The position numbers and the translations under genes are program-made. From positions 1 through 5,076 of the forward strand of contig JACCXP010000210.1 of the NCBI GenBank assembly GCA_013696905.1: a stretch of 5,076 bases of DNA. Direction: 5' to 3'. This DNA comes from Thermoleophilaceae bacterium (GTDB taxonomy: Bacteria; Actinomycetota; Thermoleophilia; Solirubrobacterales; Thermoleophilaceae). The first letter of the stretch is position 1. Every line of letters begins with the position of its first letter. This document shows, piece by piece, positions 1-4,241 of this stretch. A model generated the notes under the pieces. It was given only the letters and a program-made list of their open reading frames with translations, made no database searches and was not told the DNA's origin.

Positions 1-27
1 GTCGAGCGCGGCGTCAGGCGCGCTCAC
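1..27 (-). CDS. 5' fragment of next pyr-operon gene, probably dihydroorotase (pyrC)
   Basis: Only nine codons are visible. A GTG at 27-25 overlaps the pyrB stop codon TGA (26-24) in the same GTGA arrangement that links pyrR to pyrB. The frame reads on as M-S-A-P-D-A-A-L-D to the window edge without a stop. The upstream Shine-Dalgarno is weak: a GGAG about 12 nt before the GTG. In many bacteria pyrC follows pyrB, which is the only reason for the proposed product; nine residues cannot identify a family. If pyrC starts further downstream, this stretch is just spacer. Confidence 0.4.
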
Positions 28-983
28 GCCGGCTGGGGCTCCGCGGCCGTCGCCTGCGCCTGCGGCTCGGGCGCGGCACGGCCGCCACCCCCGGCGAGCA
101 GGTCGAACAGCACCGCCATGCGCACGACGATGCCCGACTCGACCTGGGGGATTATCAGCGCCTGCGGCGAGTCGATCACCTCGGCCGAGAGCTCGACGCC
201 ACGGTTGACGGGACCGGGGTGCATCAGCAACTGGCGCGGCGAGAGCCGTCGCGCGTGGATCTGGAAGCGCGCTGCGTACTCGCGCAGCGACGGGACGAAC
301 GAGCCCTCCATCCGCTCGTGCTGCATGCGCAGGGCGTAGATCACGTCGGCCTCGCCGAGATCGTCGAGTGAGTGACGCACGCGGCAGCCGAGCGACTCCA
401 CCTCGCGCGGGATCAGCGTCGGCGGGCCGCAGACCGTGACCTCGCAGCCCATGCGCCCGAACGCCAGCACGTTCGAGCGCGCGACGCGCGAGTGCAGCAC
501 GTCGCCGACGATCCAGACCTTTAGCCCGTCGAGCGAGCCGAGGCGCCGGCGCAGCGTATAGACGTCGAGCAGCGCCTGCGTCGGATGCTCGCGCTTGCCA
601 TCGCCGGCGTTCACGACCGCGGCGGCGGACCAGCGGGCCACGAGCGCCGCGGCGCCCGCGTAGGGCGAGCGGATCACGATCACCGCCGGGTCGTAGGCGG
701 ACAGCGTCTGGATCGTGTCCTTTAGCGACTCGCCCTTGTCGACCGAGGAACCGGCCGCCCTGACGCTGACGAGGTCGGCCGAGAGGCGCTTGGCGGCGAT
801 CTCGAATGAGGAGGCGGTGCGCGTCGAGGACTCGTAGAAGAGGTTGATAACGGTGCGACCGCGCAGCGTCGGCACCTTCTTGACCTCTCGTCCCGCGACC
901 TCGGCGAAGCTCTCCGCGCGGCCGAGGATGCGCTCGATGTCCATCCGCGAGAGGTCGTCGATCGACAGCAGGCTGCGCGTCAC
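24..983 (-). CDS. pyrB: Aspartate carbamoyltransferase catalytic chain
   Basis: This cytosolic enzyme condenses carbamoyl phosphate with L-aspartate to N-carbamoyl-aspartate, the committed step of de novo pyrimidine synthesis. The 319-residue protein shows the carbamoyl-phosphate motif S-T-R-T at 53-56 and the mobile loop S-S-V-D-K-G-E-S at 79-86, whose Ser80 and Lys83 reach into the neighbouring active site in this family. It also has Arg105, H-P-T-Q at 133-136 and H-P-G-P-V-N-R-G at 255-262. The core ends near residue 297, and the last 22 residues are an Ala/Pro/Gln/Gly-rich, probably disordered tail absent from the classic enzyme. The GTG start at 983 overlaps the pyrR stop by 4 nt and follows a strong Shine-Dalgarno, so it is secure. 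No pyrI regulatory chain is visible in the window. Translation is probably coupled to pyrR and therefore subject to PyrR control. Confidence 0.97.
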   Translation of the reverse strand: MTRSLLSIDDLSRMDIERILGRAESFAEVAGREVKKVPTLRGRTVINLFYESSTRTASSFEIAAKRLSADLVSVRAAGSSVDKGESLKDTIQTLSAYDPAVIVIRSPYAGAAALVARWSAAAVVNAGDGKREHPTQALLDVYTLRRRLGSLDGLKVWIVGDVLHSRVARSNVLAFGRMGCEVTVCGPPTLIPREVESLGCRVRHSLDDLGEADVIYALRMQHERMEGSFVPSLREYAARFQIHARRLSPRQLLMHPGPVNRGVELSAEVIDSPQALIIPQVESGIVVRMAVLFDLLAGGGGRAAPEPQAQATAAEPQPA

Positions 984-1525
984 GCCGGCACCTCCGCGCG
1001 CTGCGAGAGCGCCACCTCGTCGACTCCGTCGATCTCCTCGACGCGCACCTTGACGTGCTCGGAGCGGGCCGTGGGGAGGTTCTTGCCGACGTAGTCGGGC
1101 CGGAATGGCAGCTCCCGGTGGCCGCGGTCGGCGAGCACGGCGAGCTGCACGCGCCGCGGGCGCCCGTAGTCGAACAGGGCGTCGATTGCCGCTCTGACCG
1201 TGCGGCCGGTGTAGAGGACGTCGTCGACGAGGACGATCGTGTGGGCCTCGACGGGGAAGTCGACCGCCGAGGCCGCGACCAGCGGGTGGGAAGCGCGCAT
1301 CGAGAGGTCGTCGCGGTAGAACGAGATGTCGACCTCCCCGAACGGAACCGGGTCTCCGAGCAGCTCGGAGACGAGCCCGTGGAGCCGCCGCCCGACCACG
1401 GCGCCGCGGCGATGGATGCCGACGAGGGCGACGTCCTCCCCGCCCGTCCGTTCGACGATCTCGTGAGCGATGCGTACGAGCGTCCGCCGCATCTCCTCGA
1501 AGTCGAGGACGATCCTCTCTTCCAT
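980..1525 (-). CDS. pyrR: PyrR: pyr operon RNA-binding regulator / uracil phosphoribosyltransferase
   Basis: PyrR binds pyr mRNA when UMP/UTP are plentiful and lowers expression of pyrimidine biosynthesis genes; many members also make UMP from uracil and PRPP. From the ATG at 1525 the protein has 181 residues, close to the usual size of about 180. It aligns end to end with the Bacillus type: R-R-T-L-x-R-I-A-H-E near the N-terminus, then I-S-F-Y-R-D-D-L. The PRPP-binding loop L-V-D-D-V-L-Y-T-G-R-T lies at about residues 99-109, followed by Q-L-A-V-L-x-D-R-G-H-R-E-L-P and Y-V-G-K-N-L-P-T. An in-frame GTG at 1549 would add eight residues, but it lies in the loop of the PyrR-binding hairpin and has no Shine-Dalgarno. 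The ATG at 1525 has AGGAAGGA about 8 nt upstream. The stop overlaps pyrB. The gene probably regulates itself and the genes downstream. Confidence 0.95.
   Translation of the reverse strand: MEERIVLDFEEMRRTLVRIAHEIVERTGGEDVALVGIHRRGAVVGRRLHGLVSELLGDPVPFGEVDISFYRDDLSMRASHPLVAASAVDFPVEAHTIVLVDDVLYTGRTVRAAIDALFDYGRPRRVQLAVLADRGHRELPFRPDYVGKNLPTARSEHVKVRVEEIDGVDEVALSQRAEVPA
990..995 (-). promoter_or_regulatory. Shine-Dalgarno of pyrB inside the pyrR 3' end
   Basis: The minus strand reads GGAGGT, 6 nt before the GTG start of pyrB. It lies within the last codons of pyrR. It fixes the pyrB start at 983 and allows reinitiation as well as ribosomes arriving from pyrR. Confidence 0.8.
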
Positions 1526-1533
1526 CAGCCTGA

Positions 1534-1566
1534 TCCTTCCTGGCCTCACGGGACCGGGTTAAAGGA
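1534..1566 (-). promoter_or_regulatory. PyrR-binding RNA hairpin sequestering the pyrR Shine-Dalgarno
   Basis: In the mRNA (minus strand) bases 1555 to 1542 read GGUCCCGUGAGGCC. This fits the published Bacillus PyrR-binding loop ARUCCNGNGAGGYU except at the first and last positions, where the A-U pair is replaced by G-C, so pairing is kept. The hexaloop is CCGUGA, matching CNGNGA. Below the loop stem, CC pairs with GG across a one-base A bulge. UCCUU (1566-1562) then pairs with AAGGA (1538-1534), with UAAC unpaired on the 5' side. The 3' arm is the pyrR Shine-Dalgarno AGGAAGGA, and the ATG follows 8 nt later. No U-run or terminator separates the hairpin from the ATG. The inferred mechanism is translational repression, as described for mycobacterial PyrR, rather than attenuation. 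Confidence 0.85.
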
Positions 1567-1597
1567 GCCGTCGGCGAGGCTAGCAGGGGGCCAGGAC

Positions 1598-2572
1598 CTA
1601 GCCGGCGTGCTCCCGCCCGCCGCGCGCCGCCGCGAGCTCCTCGCGACGTCTGTGCACGGGCTCGCCGCGCTCCGGAAAGGGCAGCTCGACGCGATCGAAG
1701 TCGCGCGGAACGATCGTCCGCTCGAAGATCGCCCGCGCCTCGTCACGCAGCTCTGACCCCCCGTAGCGGGGCGAGACGTGCGTGAGCGCGAGCAGCGCGA
1801 CCCGGGCGGCGGCCGCGAGCTCCGCGGCCTCGGCCGCGGTCGAGTGGCTGGTCTCACGCGCGCGCGCCGCATCGTCCCCGCTGAAGGTCGCCTCGTGGAC
1901 GAGCAGATCGGCCTCGTGCGCCATAGCGCGGGTGACCTCTGCCGGTCGAGTGTCACCGGTCAGAACGACCTTGCGCCCGCGCCGGGCCGCCCCGAGGACC
2001 TGCTCCGGGCGCACCTCGCCGAGGCGGCCCTCCACGGGCTCGCCCCGCTGCAGGCGGCCGAAGTCCGGACCCGGCGCCACGCCCAGCTCGCGGGCGCGGG
2101 CCTCGTCGAAGCGACCCGGGCGATCGCGCTCGACGAGCGCGTAGCCGTACGCCGGGACGCGGTGCTCGACGGCGAACGGAGCCACCAGGTAGCCGTCGTA
2201 GGCGACGGGCTCGTTCGGCTCGAGCTCGCGCAGCCGCAGCTCGTAGGGCATGCGCCCGATCAAGGGCCGCAGCAGCTGGAACAGGGTCTTGAGGCCGGGT
2301 GGCCCGTAGACGCTCAGTGGCAGCTCGCGGCCCCGCAGCCCGAAGGTCTTGACCATGCCCGGCAGCCCCAGCACGTGGTCGGCGTGCATGTGCGTGAGGA
2401 AGATGTGCTCGAGATCGACGAGGCCTGAGGAGCGAAGTAGCTGGCGTTGGGTGCCCTCTCCACAGTCGAACAGCAGCGCGTCGCCTCCGCGCCGGACGAG
2501 CGTCGCCGGCAGCCCCCGGCGCGCGCTCGGCAGCGAGCCGGCGGTGCCGAGGAACAGGACGTCGAGGTCCAT
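1598..2572 (-). CDS. rnz: Ribonuclease Z (tRNA 3'-processing endonuclease)
   Basis: This zinc-dependent metallo-beta-lactamase-fold enzyme cuts precursor tRNAs after the discriminator base to free the 3' end for CCA addition. The 324-residue length fits the short bacterial form. The signature H-M-H-A-D-H is at 61-66. Further metal ligands expected in the family are present: His137 (A-V-E-H), Asp207 (T-G-D-T-R-P) and His265 (L-T-H-V-S-P-R-Y). The H-E-A-T-F motif is at 226-230 and the S-H-S-T motif at 242-245. Residues 153-180 form the tRNA-binding flexible arm, with the recognisable E-L-G-V-x-P-G-P-x-F-G-x-L-x-x-G-E pattern. These features separate it from other beta-lactamase-fold hydrolases. 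The ATG at 2572 lies 6 nt after the stop of the phosphoesterase gene, so the two are probably co-translated; its own Shine-Dalgarno is weak. The C-terminal 20 residues are polar and Arg/Glu-rich. Confidence 0.95.
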   Translation of the reverse strand: MDLDVLFLGTAGSLPSARRGLPATLVRRGGDALLFDCGEGTQRQLLRSSGLVDLEHIFLTHMHADHVLGLPGMVKTFGLRGRELPLSVYGPPGLKTLFQLLRPLIGRMPYELRLRELEPNEPVAYDGYLVAPFAVEHRVPAYGYALVERDRPGRFDEARARELGVAPGPDFGRLQRGEPVEGRLGEVRPEQVLGAARRGRKVVLTGDTRPAEVTRAMAHEADLLVHEATFSGDDAARARETSHSTAAEAAELAAAARVALLALTHVSPRYGGSELRDEARAIFERTIVPRDFDRVELPFPERGEPVHRRREELAAARGGREHAG

Positions 2573-2578
2573 CTGGAT

Positions 2579-3067
2579 CTAGTCCAGGGCCAGGTGCTCG
2601 AAGCGCAGCGCGCCGGCGGCCGCCTCGGCGATCCCCATCGTGTGGCGGGGCTGGCGGCGGCGGTCGGTGGGACTGCCGGGGTTGAAGATCTGAAAGCCGT
2701 CGCGCTCCTCGTGCAGCGGGATGTGAGAGTGCCCGAACACCACCGCCGCCACGTCGGGGAACCGCGCGCGCAGCCGCTCGAGGCGCCCGGCGGCGCGACC
2801 GGCGTCGTGGACGATCGCGATCCGCGCGCCGTCGGCGTCGACCGTCCGCGCCAGCGGCAGCCTGACCTGGAGCCCGGGCGCGTCGACATTCCCGCGGACG
2901 GCGGCCACCGGCGGGCCGAGCGACTCGAGCCGCTCGAGCACTTCGGGAGCCACGAAGTCCCCGGCGTGGAGGATCAGATCGGCCCCCGCGAGGCGAGCGA
3001 CGCAACGCTTGGGCAGTGCCCGGCGGCCGCGGGGCAGATGGGTGTCGGCGACGACCGCGATCAACAT
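2579..3067 (-). CDS. YfcE/MJ0936-family metallophosphoesterase
   Basis: This is a small (162-residue) calcineurin-like phosphoesterase of the YfcE/MJ0936/YsnB type, soluble and with no signal peptide. Tested relatives hydrolyse artificial phosphodiesters with Mn or Ni; the natural substrate is unknown. The metal-site motifs appear in order: D-T-H (8-10), H-A-G-D-F (34-38), R-G-N-V-D (58-62), V-H-D (86-88) and G-H-S-H (112-115), followed by the family's N-P-G-S (129-132). The fourth motif is H-D-A-G rather than the more common H-G-H, so the second histidine there is missing; the metal-binding His87 is kept. The ATG at 3067 has no Shine-Dalgarno but sits just after a possible -10 element, which suggests a leaderless transcript. 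It is the first gene of a run continuing into rnz and perhaps the pyr genes. Its relation to tRNA processing or pyrimidine synthesis is not evident. Confidence 0.9.
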   Translation of the reverse strand: MLIAVVADTHLPRGRRALPKRCVARLAGADLILHAGDFVAPEVLERLESLGPPVAAVRGNVDAPGLQVRLPLARTVDADGARIAIVHDAGRAAGRLERLRARFPDVAAVVFGHSHIPLHEERDGFQIFNPGSPTDRRRQPRHTMGIAEAAAGALRFEHLALD

Positions 3068-3073
3068 CCGGGC

Positions 3074-3079
3074 AGACTA
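3074..3079 (-). promoter_or_regulatory. Possible -10 element for leaderless yfcE-like mRNA
   Basis: The minus strand reads TAGTCT, fitting the actinobacterial TANNNT pattern, and ends 6 nt before the ATG at 3067. A transcript from this element would begin at or next to the start codon. That fits the lack of a Shine-Dalgarno and the terminator-like hairpin just upstream. No convincing -35 is seen at 16-18 nt spacing. Confidence 0.4.
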
Positions 3080-3119
3080 GTGCCGTGCCCCTGGTCGCCC
3101 GTGGCGCGCCCGGCAACGA

Positions 3120-3145
3120 CGAGAGCCGCCCGCAGGCGGCTCTCG
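3120..3145 (-). terminator. Terminator-like hairpin after the complete ferritin-like gene
   Basis: The arms 3120-3130 and 3135-3145 are perfectly complementary over 11 bp (GAGAGCCGCC core) around a 4-nt loop. The hairpin begins 38 nt after the stop codon of the ferritin-like gene. On the minus strand it is followed by TCGTTG rather than a real T-run, so it is a strong hairpin of the T-poor kind common in high-GC actinobacteria. It separates the ferritin genes from the yfcE-rnz-pyr run. Confidence 0.65.
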
Positions 3146-3183
3146 CGTGGTAGGTCAGTCGCCTTACGACGAGGCGGTCGGCC

Positions 3184-4077
3184 TCAGCGCGGCGTGAGCG
3201 TGCTCAAGCCCCCGACGGCGGGGCCGTTCTCGGCGCGGATCGCGTCGACGGTCGGCGTCTGGTTGCGCACGGTGTTGAAGTCGAACGCCGTGCCCGGCAT
3301 CGTGCCCTGCTTGCCGAAGCCGAAGCCCGCTGCCTGCAGCTGCGCCACCGCCGCGCCGGGGGTGCGGAATCCGATCTGGTGCGGGTTGTTGGCGATCGCC
3401 GGCGTCGCATCCTCGGGCTGCGAGTAGCGCAGGAAGACACGGTCGTTGCCGAGCTTGCCGAGCGACTGGCGCGCGGCGGCGCGGTGCACCGCCTCGACGC
3501 CGCAGAACTCGGCGGCGGTGCGGGCGAACTGGCCCCGCAGGGTGCCACCGATCCGCTTCGGGCTCGCATGCGCGTAGACGGTGACGGCCAGCAGGTAGGC
3601 GTTGACGAAGATCTCGTCGCCGATCTCGAGCGCGGTGAGGAAGTTCGTCGCGTTCTGGAGGTAGGCGTTCGGCACGAAGATCGTCGTAGCCAGCGGCTTC
3701 GCGCCGAGGGCGTCGGTGAGGACCGTGTAGTGGATCAGTTCCTCACGCGCGGCCGCGCGGACGTTGCGCCGGGTGACTGCGCCGTTCGAGTCGCCGGGCA
3801 GCCCGGCGAAGAAGCTCTGGGGCTGGTTGCCGCCGACCGTGTTGACGATCGTCGCGAGCACCTCGGCGGTGGCGGCGACGTTCAGCAGCTCCTGCGGATC
3901 GACGCTGTGCTTCGACGCGTTCGCGGTTGCCGCGTCGGCGTCCTGGGCGAGCCCGAGCAGGCCCATCCCGCCGATGGCGGCACCGGCGCCGGCGACGAGC
4001 TGACGCCTGGTGGCGGCGGACTTGTCGGCGTTCTGCTCGTCGATCGATCCGTAGATCATGTTGAGCGCTTCGCTCAT
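3184..4077 (-). CDS. Tat-exported ferritin-like domain protein (complete tandem copy)
   Basis: This 297-residue protein belongs to the broad ferritin-like superfamily (Ferritin_2 type). A twin-arginine signal T-R-R-Q-L-V (23-28) is followed by a hydrophobic Gly/Ala/Leu stretch to about 44 and a possible cleavage site A-D-A|A at 47-50, so export by Tat is likely. The cytoplasmic n-region of 23 residues is long. The four-helix core shows a plausible di-iron ligand set: Glu72, E-L-I-H (113-116), Glu151 or Asp154 and E-A-V-H (195-198). The tail has G-F-G-F-G-K and ends L-S-T-L-T-P-R. The start at 4077 has a strong Shine-Dalgarno; Met7 is not conserved in the paralogue. It lies 164 bp downstream of that paralogue and has its own promoter candidate. 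Iron binding or oxidation is inferred only; the role is unknown. Confidence 0.85.
   Translation of the reverse strand: MSEALNMIYGSIDEQNADKSAATRRQLVAGAGAAIGGMGLLGLAQDADAATANASKHSVDPQELLNVAATAEVLATIVNTVGGNQPQSFFAGLPGDSNGAVTRRNVRAAAREELIHYTVLTDALGAKPLATTIFVPNAYLQNATNFLTALEIGDEIFVNAYLLAVTVYAHASPKRIGGTLRGQFARTAAEFCGVEAVHRAAARQSLGKLGNDRVFLRYSQPEDATPAIANNPHQIGFRTPGAAVAQLQAAGFGFGKQGTMPGTAFDFNTVRNQTPTVDAIRAENGPAVGGLSTLTPR
3805..3882. repeat. Near-identical DNA block shared by the two ferritin-like genes (copy 1)
   Basis: This block matches 4821-4898 in the same orientation. The first 66 bases are identical and there is one mismatch in 78. It encodes helix A with the candidate ligand Glu72 and the V-G-G-N-Q-P-Q-S-F-F segment. 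Flanking parts of the genes differ noticeably. Confidence 0.9.
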
Positions 4078-4081
4078 ATCT

Positions 4082-4087
4082 CTCCTT
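4082..4087 (-). promoter_or_regulatory. Shine-Dalgarno of the complete ferritin-like gene
   Basis: The minus strand reads AAGGAG, 4 nt before the ATG at 4077. It supports that start over the in-frame ATG six codons further in. Confidence 0.8.
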
Positions 4088-4111
4088 GGTACGCGGTCGG
4101 GCCCATGCCCG

Positions 4112-4130
4112 CCTATTTACAGAGTTAGAT
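4112..4130 (-). promoter_or_regulatory. AT-rich promoter candidate for the complete ferritin-like gene
   Basis: An AT-rich island stands out in GC-rich DNA about 35-53 nt before the ATG. On the minus strand it contains CTAACT and TAAATA, either of which could serve as a loose -10, giving a leader of roughly 30-40 nt that includes the Shine-Dalgarno. No recognisable TTGACA-like -35 is placed correctly, so the sigma factor is undetermined. Confidence 0.35.
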
Positions 4131-4139
4131 CGGCGCGGC

Positions 4140-4172
4140 GGCGGAAACGGATCACTTCCGGGACTTTCCGCC
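4140..4172. repeat. 8-bp inverted repeat upstream of the ferritin-like promoter candidate
   Basis: GGCGGAAA (4140-4147) and TTTCCGCC (4165-4172) are perfect inverted copies 17 nt apart. Inside, CGGA and TCCG can pair around a 5-nt loop, giving a two-part stem. It lies just upstream of the AT-rich promoter candidate, where an operator would sit. It could also be a second terminator-like structure for the upstream copy. Confidence 0.45.
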
Positions 4173-4200
4173 CGGACCGACGCGTGGCCCTTGAGCCGTT

Positions 4201-4229
4201 CCGGACGCCGCCCCAGCAGCGGCGCCCGG
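4201..4229 (-). terminator. GC-rich hairpin after the upstream ferritin-like gene
   Basis: Arms 4201-4211 and 4219-4229 pair over 11 bp with one G-U wobble in the minus-strand RNA, around a 7-nt loop. The structure begins 12 nt after the stop codon at 4242. There is no T-run after it, so it could be a T-poor terminator or a 3'-end stabiliser that separates expression of the two paralogues. Confidence 0.5.
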
Positions 4230-4241
4230 CCGGCGAGGAAG

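Noticed and set aside
1549..1549. GTG as an alternative start for pyrR
   Set aside because: It lies in the PyrR hexaloop, lacks a Shine-Dalgarno, and adds residues absent from typical PyrR proteins.
1055..1756. A 233-codon plus-strand open frame antisense to pyrR and the rnz end
   Set aside because: Asp/Val/Glu-rich composition is the expected mirror of the GC-rich minus-strand genes. There is no Shine-Dalgarno or domain, and it crosses the PyrR hairpin. The antisense frames at 1778-2428 and 3379-4128 were dropped for the same reason.
1953..3116. A 387-codon open frame on the minus strand across rnz and the phosphoesterase gene
   Set aside because: Its product is a low-complexity Arg/Ala/Pro-rich string in another frame from two genes with clear family motifs. 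This is typical of high-GC DNA.
3146..3183. A possible small hairpin (CGCC...GGCG) just after the ferritin-like stop codon
   Set aside because: Only 4 bp with a long loop; the 11-bp hairpin next to it is the far better terminator candidate.
2447..3427. A 326-codon open frame on the plus strand
   Set aside because: It runs antisense through rnz, the phosphoesterase gene, the hairpin and a ferritin-like gene, has no recognisable motif and shows only a frame shadow composition.
4179..4202. GGAAC-N15-CGTC on the minus strand, resembling an ECF sigma promoter
   Set aside because: It overlaps the hairpin after the upstream gene, lies about 100 nt from the next start codon, and is a single short match of a kind expected by chance.
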